Below, in pieces: positions 46,585-55,657 of a stretch of 64,000 nt of DNA (positions are counted from its first letter, which is position 1; each line of letters opens with the position of its first letter). Source of the DNA: Tolypocladium sp. Sup5 PDA-1 (Eukaryota > Ascomycota > Sordariomycetes > Hypocreales > Ophiocordycipitaceae); the NCBI GenBank assembly GCA_000750105.3, contig JPHH03000025.1, positions 1 to 64,000 on the forward strand, written 5' to 3'. The notes beneath the pieces were generated by a model. That model had not been told where the DNA came from and ran no database searches. It worked only from the letters and a program-made list of their open reading frames with translations. The position numbers were made by a program, and so were the translations under genes.

Positions 46585-47286
46585 TCACCAGTCCAATGGC
46601 TTCTTCGCGGCCGGGGGGGCGGAAGAGACAAGAGGCTCGTTGGCCACGGCATCCAACCGTGGACCAGCTTCGTCATCCAAAATAGACTGATTGATCTTCC
46701 ACAAGTTGACATGCTCGTCGACAATGTCGTTCCATTTCCGGATCAGGGGGTGGGCATTGGCCACATCGGGAAAAAGAACGTCATCTCCCTCTGCAGCCTT
46801 GACCTCAAAAGTCCAATTACCGTCTGGCGCCCAGTATTCGGGGCTGAAGATGCGGTTCGTGCTGAGCTCCTCGCGTGCTTCCGTTAGCAGCTTCTCCGCC
46901 GCCAGGGCGGCCTCACTAGCCTGGCCTTTGACGGCATCAGAGATGCCTTCCAGCGTCCCTAGAAGCTGCCCGGCCCTCAGGCCGATGGTCGCCCCCAGGC
47001 TGAAGCCTTCGTCAAAGCCTGACTGCATGCTGGAGTCCTTGGCCGCCGAGATGCCCTCTCGGTACCCGGCCGTCGTGTGCTCCGTCTGCAGCCGGCGCAC
47101 GTCCGACGGGTGAGCCGCATTCTGCGCGTCTTGGTCCTCGGTTGGCGACGCCGGCGCCGACCCGAAAACATCGTCAAAGGGGTCAAGGGCTGTCGTAGGT
47201 TCCACCTCGCGCGGCAAAACGCCGCCACCGTCAGCTTGCGAGAGGTAGGCGTCCTCTTCAGAGGGCTCTATCGGCTGGAAGTGCAT
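46585..47286 (-). CDS. yae1: Yae1-type protein
   Basis: Single exon of 233 aa. The conserved part, about residues 70-120, is the Yae1 domain with regularly spaced glycines in a deca-GX3 pattern: TAGYREGISAAKDSSMQSGF, then DEGFSLGATIGLRAGQLLG. In yeast, Yae1 works with Lto1 as a target-specific adaptor that brings the cytosolic iron-sulfur assembly machinery to Rli1/ABCE1, needed for ribosome function. The N-terminal part is acidic (FDDVFGSAPASPTED), and the C terminus ends in Trp (KKPLDW), as expected for a client or adaptor of the CIA targeting complex, which recognises C-terminal aromatic residues. Confidence 0.85.
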   Translation of the reverse strand: MHFQPIEPSEEDAYLSQADGGGVLPREVEPTTALDPFDDVFGSAPASPTEDQDAQNAAHPSDVRRLQTEHTTAGYREGISAAKDSSMQSGFDEGFSLGATIGLRAGQLLGTLEGISDAVKGQASEAALAAEKLLTEAREELSTNRIFSPEYWAPDGNWTFEVKAAEGDDVLFPDVANAHPLIRKWNDIVDEHVNLWKINQSILDDEAGPRLDAVANEPLVSSAPPAAKKPLDW

Positions 47287-48445
47287 CGTCGAATCGGTGA
47301 TTGCAGTGCTTCTCTGTGATGATGGGTTTCAGTCCTCCTGCGGAAGGGAACAAAACAAAACAGGCGCGATCTGTGTGCCCTGCAGAAGTGACTCTCACTC
47401 TCTGCGGGTACCTTGCTGGCACAGTGGGAGAATTCATGCACTGTGCGCTCCACGCGGTTTACTGTGAGATTTTACGCTGTAGACAGTGCAAGCACTGTCA
47501 TCCTTACTAACTGTGTTGATTATTAGTGCGCTGCCCTACGTACTTTGCCTCCATCCTCTCCCTTGACAACCTCCACCCACACCTCCAAAGCTGCCTTTCT
47601 TTTTCGCCGCTTGTCTCCGAGCCTCTTACCTCCCTCCTAAGGGCCACTGTTAGTTGGATAAACAAGTTGCCTTTGAGCCGGGCATGTTTAAGACATGTTA
47701 GCAAGGTCAGTTTATTCCTCCCTCGCAACGACGCAATGCGAGGCTTTGCGGGTGTGAGTGAGTTGTTGGATCACGAAGGGAGGCCGTGGGGCGTGGTGGA
47801 ATCTCGTGTGCAATGACCGTTGAGCGCGAACCGCCATGTTTGATTCGACTTGGAGTCAGGTAGTGTGGTGGTCAAAGCACGGCAAACTTGTGTGATCGGG
47901 GTGAATAATTCAATGAAATGTTCAACGACTCCTGTCGTTTCGGTGAACAGTGCATTGTGTGGTATTTTGGGCGGGTGTAAGTAGTATAGGGTAGCACGTC
48001 ACTCCGCGTGCCAATAGCGAATGGCTCTCCATCTCACGATATAGTAAATGGCTGGACATTTGAAATTTAAAGATCTCGGGTTTTTAACAAGCATAAGCAT
48101 GTTGTAAAAGTGATACTTTATTTAGTCTCGTGGTACTAACCTATCGTTGATGTAGCGGTCACTACAGAATTGTTCATTCATCGAACTACGAAGTTACCAG
48201 CAGACCCCAGCGATGAGCTTGCTGTAGCCACCAGACAACGAAATGTCATATCTATTGACGCATTACCAGGCTCCCAAGTCCCAATTGGGACGAGTTATCT
48301 GATACATGCATTTTGTTTCGTGGGCTAACGAAGGGACGTCCTAAGCCGAGCAGGCAGTACACGACAGGGTTTAAGCTGCGAGGAATCCTCCGTGGGAACA
48401 GACTACTGCATGTCTTTCTATCAAATCCTATCTATCAACTGCGCC
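47287..48445. other. Intergenic, AT-rich, no gene supported
   Basis: The stretch from about 47.8 to 48.3 kb is clearly more AT-rich than the rest of the window and has no coding signal. It separates YAE1 from the metabolic cluster and could be a relic of mutated repeats, although no element is recognisable. Confidence 0.5.
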
Positions 48446-49588
48446 TCAACCCTGCAGCAAGCTCTTCACAACACTGCAAATCGCGTCGCCAACCTCGCGC
48501 GTTCCCGCCTGTCCTCCCATGTCCTTGGTTCGCATGCCGAGCCCACCAGCCTCCTTCACTTCAAAGACGCGCTCAACAGCTTTTTCAATGGCGGCAGCCT
48601 CGTCCACCAGCAGACATGAGTACCGGAGCATCATGGCCAAGCTCAAGATCTGAGCAATGGGGTTCACGATCCCCTTGCCTGCAATGTCCGGGGCGCTGCC
48701 GTGTACCGGCTCGTAGATGCCGTTGCACTTTCCTTGGCCGGGAATGCCGGAGATGCTGGCGCTCGGTAACGTCCCCAGGCTGCCGACGATTCCGCCCGAG
48801 ATATCTGACAGGACGTCGCCGAACGTATTGTCTGTGTGAATGACGCCGTTGAATCCGCGCGGGTTCTTGACCATGAGCATGGCCATGCTGTCCGCGAGCT
48901 GGTGCTGCAACTCAATGTCCGGAAACTCTTTCTCGAAGACCTCCGACGTGACTCTGCGCCAGAGCCTGCCGCTCGCGAGGACATTCGCCTTGTCCGCGCT
49001 CCACACGACCGCCGGCCCGCCGCCGCCTCTTCCGTCCCCAGATCGCCCCAATATGCGCGCAACAGCCGCGGAGACGCGAGCACATCGCTCCACCTCACGC
49101 GGCGTGTAGACCCAAAGGTCGGACGCGACCTCTGGTGTCTCCTGCTTGGCCCCGAAGTAAGCGCCGCCGCAGTTCTCCCTCACGACGATGAACTTGGTGC
49201 CTCGGATGATCTCGGGCTTGATGGGCGATGCGTCGAGGAGGGAGGGCACGATGATCTCGCATGGACGTAGGTTTGCAAAGGCGTCGAGCCGCTGTCGAAG
49301 GCGGAGGAGACCCGATTCTGGATTTGGCGAGCAATTCACCCATTTGGGGCCTCCGACGCTGCCAAACAGGACGGCATCGCTTTGGCTGGCTTTGTCCAGA
49401 ACTTCCTCGGTGATTGGCGCTCCGTGTTTGTCGATGCTGCACCCGCCGGCGAGATCAAAGGTACGCTCAAACTTGAGGGCTGGCCGACATTCCTCGATCA
49501 CATCCAGCACCTTCAAGGCCTCTGTCATGACCTCCGGCCCCACATGGTCTCCAGGAAGGACCAATATCTTGAAGGTTGTGCCGCTCAT
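48446..49588 (-). CDS. 3-isopropylmalate dehydrogenase family enzyme
   Basis: Single exon of 380 aa starting MSGTTFKILVLPGDHVGPEV. The fold is that of beta-decarboxylating dehydrogenases: AVLFGSVGGPKW, then ESGLLRLRQRLDAFANLRPC, which keeps the E..LL residues that select isopropylmalate in bacterial enzymes; ENCGGAYFG with the catalytic Tyr; WSADKANVLASGRLW with the catalytic Lys; and HTDNTFGDVLSDISGGIVGS with the metal-binding Asp residues. It ends EPVHGSAPDIAGKGIVNPIA and a C-terminal helix. The reaction of the family is NAD-dependent oxidation and decarboxylation of 3-isopropylmalate in leucine synthesis. Many fungi have a second copy, and this one lies beside a catabolic-looking cluster with a divergent promoter, so a related substrate is possible. 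An upstream in-frame extension to 49657 is unlike the family and was left out. Confidence 0.88.
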   Translation of the reverse strand: MSGTTFKILVLPGDHVGPEVMTEALKVLDVIEECRPALKFERTFDLAGGCSIDKHGAPITEEVLDKASQSDAVLFGSVGGPKWVNCSPNPESGLLRLRQRLDAFANLRPCEIIVPSLLDASPIKPEIIRGTKFIVVRENCGGAYFGAKQETPEVASDLWVYTPREVERCARVSAAVARILGRSGDGRGGGGPAVVWSADKANVLASGRLWRRVTSEVFEKEFPDIELQHQLADSMAMLMVKNPRGFNGVIHTDNTFGDVLSDISGGIVGSLGTLPSASISGIPGQGKCNGIYEPVHGSAPDIAGKGIVNPIAQILSLAMMLRYSCLLVDEAAAIEKAVERVFEVKEAGGLGMRTKDMGGQAGTREVGDAICSVVKSLLQG

Positions 49589-50074
49589 GTTGATTCGGCT
49601 TGTCTGCTGGGAAAACGAGTTCTGTGTCTTTGCTTCTCCGACTAGACGGTCTCCCACCGGGGCTTAAAGAGAGACCGGCGGCCGAAGCTCGTTCCGAAAC
49701 TCGGACACTTGGGCCGGTTACTTGCACGCCGACCAGCTCCGATCCCACTTCATGACGGCACAAGCTCGCTTACATTTGGGGTTTCTGCGGGCCACTCACG
49801 TAAACGGGTGGGGGAGGGGACACCGTCCCCGCCGGAGCGTGCCACCGAGGCATCCTCAAGCACACGACTTGCGAGTCAACCAATGGTCCACCAAAGCCAC
49901 CACCACCCCGCGCTTCTCCGCACTCACAGCTGCGATGACGGAGTATTTCACAAGTAAATAGGTTGCGGAACTTTGTGACCTCGAGGAGCTCTGAAATTGT
50001 GCCGTGACTTGAAGACTTTCGTTCATCATTGCTCTGCTTCATAACATCGTTTCAGCGAACGTCAAGCCGCAGCC
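49589..50074. promoter_or_regulatory. Divergent promoter between dehydrogenase genes
   Basis: 486 bases separate the start codons of the isopropylmalate dehydrogenase-like gene (minus) and the short-chain dehydrogenase (plus). The region contains several CCG/CGG triplets of the kind bound by Zn2Cys6 regulators (for example GACCGGCGGCCG around 49671), but no site can be assigned with confidence. Confidence 0.45.
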
Positions 50075-50895
50075 ATGTCTCCAGGACGTCTCGAGGGCAA
50101 GGTTGCCATCATCACCGGTGCTGCCTCTGGCTTCGGCAAGGGCATTGCAGCCAAGTTTGTGCAAGAAGGGTCGAAGGTCATCATCGCAGATCTCTCAGAG
50201 GAAGCCGGCACCGCGACCGCCAATGAATTGGGCGGCAAGTTCGTCAAGGCCGACGTTACCAAGACGGCCGACTGGGAGCGACTCTTGACCGAGACGCTGA
50301 GCGCTTATGGACAGCTGGACATTGTGGTCAACAATGCCGGCGTGACATACCCCAACAAGCCGACGGAAGACGTGACGGAAGCCGAGTTCGACCTCGTCAT
50401 GAATGTCAACGTCAAGTCCATATACGTATCGACGACGGTTCTCCTGCAGTACTTTATGAAGGAGGACCGCCCGGGGTGCTTCATCCAGGTGGCATCGACA
50501 GCCGGGATCCGACCTCGCCCGCGGTTGACGTGGTACAATGCCTCCAAAGGCGCCGTCATCACAGCAACGAAATCGCTGGCCGTGGAGTTTGGGCCGAAGA
50601 AGATTCGCTTCAACGCCGTGTCTCCAGTTGTTGGCAGCACGGGAATGTGAGTTCACGATGCCCCATCTGGTGTACTACTTCGTACGACGACTGTTAACAC
50701 GAGTGCGGCAGGACGCATTTGTTCCTGGGCAAGCCTGATACTCCCGAGAACCGAGAGGCGTTTGTCGCGACGGTGCCGCTTGGCAGGCCATCGACGCCAG
50801 CAGACGTCGCCAATGCTTGCTGCTATCTCGCCAGCGACGAAGCTGGGTTTATAACGGGCGTCAATATCGAGGTGGACGGTGGGCGATGTGTCTGA
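50075..50895 (+). CDS. Short-chain dehydrogenase/reductase
   Basis: Two exons, 50075-50646 and 50712-50895; 251 aa, the normal length for a classical SDR. Motifs: cofactor loop GAASGFGKG near residue 15, an acidic residue at the end of the second strand (IIADLSEEAG), which favours NAD(H), NNAG near residue 88, the catalytic Ser in QVASTAG, YNASK (Tyr and Lys of the active site), and the C-terminal FITGVNIEVDGGRCV. The 65-base intron has donor GTGAGT and CAG acceptor and splits a Met codon. The closest general families are 3-oxoacyl-ACP reductase-like and sugar/alcohol dehydrogenases; the substrate cannot be told. It shares a promoter region with the isopropylmalate dehydrogenase-like gene and lies 304 bases before the cluster's regulator. 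Confidence 0.93.
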
Positions 50896-51199
50896 TGAGA
50901 AAAGGAGGCTTCTTGCGTTCTTAGTCTCTGGTAGAAAACAGAATCGATATCTGATTGATCACCAAAATGAACCGCTTTTCGCACGTGTTAAGGAAGACCA
51001 AAGCCACCGTGTCGATGAAGGCCGATTCCTCAGGCCATCAATCAAGGCAGCAGGGGCAACGGCGCTATTACCCCAGACCCCACAGTGGTGTGGCTTCGTT
51101 TGGCATCCACCTCAGTCCCCAACCATTGCCATCGTCCGATTCAGCTCCGAACTGATCAACCATCCGTCCTTCATCGCTGAAATCCGTATCGATGCTACA
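50896..51199. other. Spacer and promoter of the cluster regulator
   Basis: Holds the 3' end of the dehydrogenase gene and the promoter of the transcription factor gene. Nothing else is recognised. Confidence 0.4.
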
Positions 51200-53876
51200 A
51201 TGTCGACTCTTCGCGAAGAGCCTGAGCTGGTAAGTGCCAGCCCCCACAGAGTCTGCTGTCACGCGCACATCTGCAGTGATGGAATCGCTAACATCACGAC
51301 AGGCGACGGCAACGACGTTGCCCTGCGACCAATGCAGACGGACATTCAATCGCCCGAGCCATCTGAGCCGACACCGCCTCACTCATCTTCCCCCATCAAG
51401 ACGCAGGATAATTCCGTGCACCCACTGTGAGCGAAGCTTCTCGAGGCACGATGTCCTCCTGCGTCACCTGCGAGCGGCGCATGATATCCACGTCGAGACC
51501 AGGTCATCGAACCAGAGATCCTGCCATCGATGCGTCCGCCATAAACTCAGGTGCGACCGAGACTTGCCATGTGGCTCGTGTGCTGGTGCAAGTGTCGCTG
51601 GATCCTGCTCGTACCCTCGAGACGCGCTGGACGGCCGGAATCATTCCCATCAGACACCCATCTATCCACTTGACGCCAGCCCCGACGCGTATGGCGACCC
51701 CGAAAGCAGCTTCCAGTCGGCAAATGATTCGGTTTCCAACAACTTAGAATCCTCCGACTTTGAACCCTCGTCCGCGACAGAGTTTTCCGGTACTGATCAG
51801 CCTCTTGACCCTTTACTCCTCGGCGTCCAGGACTATAGCCCTGTGTACGAAGGCGGCAGCTTCTCAATGCTACCTCAGTCCTTTGATGCAGGTGTACAAA
51901 TGGACTTTAGAGGCAGCGGGTTTGACTGGCTGGATTTTGACGTACCGAGCATCGATCTTGATATTGATCGAGACCCTGCTGTCAATGCCGATATGCCGGC
52001 GTCAGGATCGGCATGCGTCAACCCGCCCCCAGGAGATTTTACTCCTACCCTCCCAACAATTCAGTCACGGCCAAATGTTCTGCCTTGGCCATTTGAGCAG
52101 GGCCAAGAGGCCAAGGGACCTCGGTTTCCTCTGCCCCGACTTCATGAGGTTCTTCCAAAACCGCTCGCTGGAACTGGAACGCAAACTTCAGCAGCAGACG
52201 GCCTCATCCGGCTTCTATCTTGTCAACAACTCCCGCCTCCTCACGAGTTGGTAAACGGTAACATGTCTTCCGGCGTCGAATTGCTCAGACAGCTCATTGG
52301 CGTCTACTTTTCTGGCTTCCAGATTATCCAACCCATAGTTCACGCACCAACGTGGACCATGACGGAATGCCCTACTGTGCTGCTGGCTGCCATGGTATGC
52401 ATTGGCTCGGCCCTATCTGGCGAGCCCAATGCGCTCGAACTTTCCGATTCTATAAGCGACTTCTGCGCCTCGATGATTACCTGGCTGGTATGTATTCCAT
52501 CAAGAGCCCAAGACAGTTAGAACGCGCACTGACAAGTCATAGGGAGTCTCTGACAATACAAGCTACTCTGATGTCTCGTATCTGGCGGCACTCTGTCTCC
52601 ATCAGATCTACTCTCTTGGGTCCGGCAATCGACAACTCTATCAGAACGCGGATCGAACTCGTGGAGTACTGATAGGAAGTCTGCGAGGACTTGGCTTGCT
52701 GAGCTCTCGTCTGAACTTGCACGAGGAGGCGCTAGAGGACAATGGGCTAACAACCAGCGACCCAGCTATACTTCACAATGAGTGGACCTCATGGGCTTCT
52801 CGTGAGAGAGACCGTCGGATTGCTTGGGCGTCCTTCGAGTATGACTGCAGCCTGTGTACGCTCACCAACCGCCGAGGTGCGGTTGATCTGAGTGAGCTGC
52901 CTTCGAGACTACCATGTGCCGATTCGCTCTGGGAAGCCCCGTCTGCATATGCATGGGCAGCTCTCAAGTCTCGATCGCCATCACGCGCACAGGGAGCCAC
53001 GTTATCAGGCGTCCTCGGAGCTGCAATGTCTGGAAAGCCGTTGACGGAGCAAGTTTCGATGTGGGGCAAGCGACTCTGCACTCAGATCATCGGGCGACTG
53101 CTATGGGACCTGAAGCAGTTGGAGACTCTCTCAACATCTGAGTACTTTGGCCTGTCGTCCTTGTTCAAAGGCCATCAGCAGTCGAAAGCCTCTTTGCTTC
53201 GCGGCTTGGACTCTCTTCTTGCATTCATGAACGAGCCCTCCTCCACCTCGGACCTCGTGAGCTACAAGTACGTCTCTCAAAGCACTTGAATGTACACGTT
53301 GGCGCTAACCGAGATAGCATATCTTCCCTTCTATGCCACTACTCACACTTGTACGCCGCCGACGACATCATGGACACTATTCTATACATTGTTCGCAACG
53401 TCGCCTCCAAAGGGCCTTGTTGTGACAAGCGCCTTGACTTGGCGCGGCAGCGACTCACTTCCGCGATGAAGTCTGATCCCAAGAGAGAGAGAAAGCTGCT
53501 GTGGCATGCTGGACAAATTGTCGCCGTCGCAAACGAGTACTTGGTCTCGGCACCTTGCGAGATTATGCGTCTATTCATGGCTTACATCTTCATCGTCGCA
53601 TACGTCAAATACTGCCCACGTTCGGAAGAGACCGGCTCGGGTGTCCAGATCCGCTTGGACATTCCCAACCGCCACGCCGATGACCGCAAGGCTGTCGCTG
53701 AGTGGATTCACAGTGGAGGGCCAGCACAGATAGGCTCCGCAGGCGACATTTACACCGACGGCTCCACGGCCGACATCACGAAAGATGCTCAGTCCATGTT
53801 TCAGCGCCTACGTTCTTGGGGCCTCGCCGAGAAGTTTGCCAAGATACTGCAATGCTTTGAGAACAATGAGAGATGA
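51200..53876 (+). CDS. Transcription factor with two C2H2 fingers and a Zn2Cys6 cluster
   Basis: Four exons, 51200-51229, 51303-52487, 52543-53267 and 53318-53876; 832 aa. The first exon encodes only ten residues (MSTLREEPEL). Two C2H2 fingers follow (PCDQCRRTFNRPSHLSRHR; PCTHCERSFSRHDVLLRHLR), then a binuclear cluster CHRCVRHKLRCDRDLPCGSC with its sixth Cys eight residues further on (spacing 2-6-5-2-8). An acidic, Ser-rich segment comes next, and from about residue 330 a fungal-specific transcription factor domain (LLRQLIGVYFSGFQIIQPIV, ERDRRIAWASFEYDCSLCTL). Such hybrid C2H2/Zn2Cys6 regulators are a minor fungal class; the best known is the melanin regulator Cmr1/Pig1. Position among enzyme and transporter genes suggests a pathway-specific activator. 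Introns are 73, 55 and 50 bases, all in phase. Confidence 0.92.
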
Positions 53877-53931
53877 AGGACATGCTTGCTTATTTGTTTT
53901 GAAAATGATCAGCTGCTCTTTCATGGTCGCC

Positions 53932-54975
53932 TCAAAAGATTGCCAGGCAATTCGGTGGACTACTGACTCCCCCTGGCATGTTCAAAGGAGCGCTCGTAAC
54001 GAAAAACTCCCATCGACCCATATCTTGACATTTGCGGCTCAGCTCCTCGAGATCAAAGAGCTCACCGACCGGCAGCCCCCAGCCAGCAATTAGATATTCA
54101 TGCATGAACAGGCCCGGCACTTCACTTCCATCGACTCCTGGGTACGCCTTCTGCGGCGGGTATACCTCGAACGAGACGGCATCACCTGCCACAGCAGCGA
54201 ACCCCTCATCCCAAATCCACCGCAGCATCTCCTCTGTCCCCTCAACACCCGCGTGTTGAGGGCTTGCACTCTGAGCATAAGCCTGTTTATCCGCTGAACT
54301 CATCTGGGTGTCCCATTCCTTGGTCAAACCGATTCGAATGAAGAGAATATCGCCTCGACGAAACTCGACACCCTGGTCATCTGCGATTTGTTTCAAGACT
54401 CGAAGGGGCACGGCGTGGTTTGACAGAGCGCTGTGGCTGATGGAGTGCTTCTCCGCGTATGCGACATAGTCGAGCAACACTCCTCTTCCGCAGATGCCCT
54501 CTTTGGCCCAGTGGTGGATGCCTATTCGGTGGTTCGAGCGATCTGATATTTCCATCGCTGTTGTTCCGCCGTAGAACAACCGTTGTGACGGGTTTTCAGG
54601 TGTGGGAAACGGCGCAGAGAAGTGTCGGAGACCATCCCATTGGGACGACTGCTGTGGGTTGAAGATGTATATATCGTCGAAGCCGGAACCGCCGAGCAAA
54701 GATGTGATGTGATGCTGGGCCGGAGCGCGGTTGAAGTTGGCAATGTCCAGCTTCGTAAGCTCCCAGTTCATAGAGACGCGAACGCCCGTCTTGATGCAGG
54801 ACCTGGCGGCCTCGGCGACGACGTCCGGAGAGAGCAGCGCGAGACGGCCAAGGCCTTCCTCCCTGGACCCCGGCTTGCCGTGCCAGACGCGCCGCTTGTC
54901 TGGCAAGCTGTCGTACGGGAGTTCGTATGGCGACGGAGGCACCCCATTGGTGGGAGCTGGTTGAGCAATGCCCAT
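53932..54975 (-). CDS. Cyclase/kynurenine formamidase-like hydrolase
   Basis: Single exon of 347 aa in the putative cyclase family. Features: MNWELTKLDIANFNRAPAQH near residue 70, SSQWDGLRHFSAPF (the fungal version of the metal-binding HxGTHxD block), SNHRIGIHHWAKEGICGRG and GVLLDYVAYAE in the centre, FRRGDILFIRIGLTKEWDT, then EGTEEMLRWIWDEGFAAVAG and DAVSFEVYPP, and a terminal FMHEYLIAGWGLPVGELFDL. The family includes metal-dependent amide and lactone hydrolases, such as kynurenine formamidase and isatin hydrolase, and many unassigned fungal members. There is no signal peptide, so it is probably cytosolic. It converges with the regulator gene (only 55 bases between stop codons) and follows the transporter gene on the same strand. 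Confidence 0.9.
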   Translation of the reverse strand: MGIAQPAPTNGVPPSPYELPYDSLPDKRRVWHGKPGSREEGLGRLALLSPDVVAEAARSCIKTGVRVSMNWELTKLDIANFNRAPAQHHITSLLGGSGFDDIYIFNPQQSSQWDGLRHFSAPFPTPENPSQRLFYGGTTAMEISDRSNHRIGIHHWAKEGICGRGVLLDYVAYAEKHSISHSALSNHAVPLRVLKQIADDQGVEFRRGDILFIRIGLTKEWDTQMSSADKQAYAQSASPQHAGVEGTEEMLRWIWDEGFAAVAGDAVSFEVYPPQKAYPGVDGSEVPGLFMHEYLIAGWGLPVGELFDLEELSRKCQDMGRWEFFVTSAPLNMPGGVSSPPNCLAIF

Positions 54976-55657
54976 TGTTCTTCAATAACAACCCTGTGCT
55001 TGTCCTAGGAACTTGTCAGGTTGAGCAATTGGCAGACAGCTTCACCACGAATGTCAAGCGGGAAATTAATTGTTTGAGAAGCAGTCAGACGCGCACAGCG
55101 ATGGCAAGACGCGCACAGCGATGGCAGGACGCGCACAGCGATGGCGCAGACATCGGGCAGCCATCGGCTGAGAATATGGATTAATTACCCGTGGTGAAAG
55201 TTGGCGTGTGGCACGTCCGAGACCATTGCTTGCTGGGGCCACAGCTGGCGGCAAGGTCCGAAGCCAACCTTGAACCACTGCTTGTGGCTGAAGAAGGCAT
55301 TTTGAGCTTTGACATTGAGTGACCCGTGCCCGTGTTTACATGGCTGGCTGCTACGAAGTACGAATACGTATCTGTGTCTTGTCCTCTTGTCTTGTCCTCT
55401 TGTCCTTGGGGTCATGTACGACAGATGGGGTTGCGCTCGACGGAGGATGGGTGATGGGAGGGCCAGAGCTCTTATCTCATCTTATCTCAGCAACTCGGAA
55501 TTGACATGCAAGCATCTTAAATTAGACGAGCTATGAATACTTTCGTACCAAGAGTCAATTAAAGTCAAAATCTCTCTGCGTGTCCGTTCCAATGTCAAAA
55601 CCCTGCAGCGCTGCGACCATCCGTAACTGCGACCATCCGTAGCTTGGGCCCCTGCGC
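54976..55657. other. Cyclase promoter and transporter 3' region
   Basis: Contains a three-copy 20-base tandem repeat upstream of the cyclase, a TACGAAGTA element (55352-55360), and a duplicated 15-mer (CTGCGACCATCCGTA at 55611 and 55627) just after the transporter stop. No gene is supported. Confidence 0.5.
55088..55147. repeat. Three tandem copies of a 20-base unit
   Basis: The unit GACGCGCACAGCGATGGCAR occurs three times head to tail, differing only in the last two positions. It lies about 110 to 170 bases upstream of the cyclase start codon, in its probable promoter. Confidence 0.92.

Noticed and set aside
49671..49700. CCGG-rich site as a possible Leu3-type binding site upstream of the isopropylmalate dehydrogenase
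   Set aside because: The half-sites do not have the exact inverted spacing of a Leu3 site.
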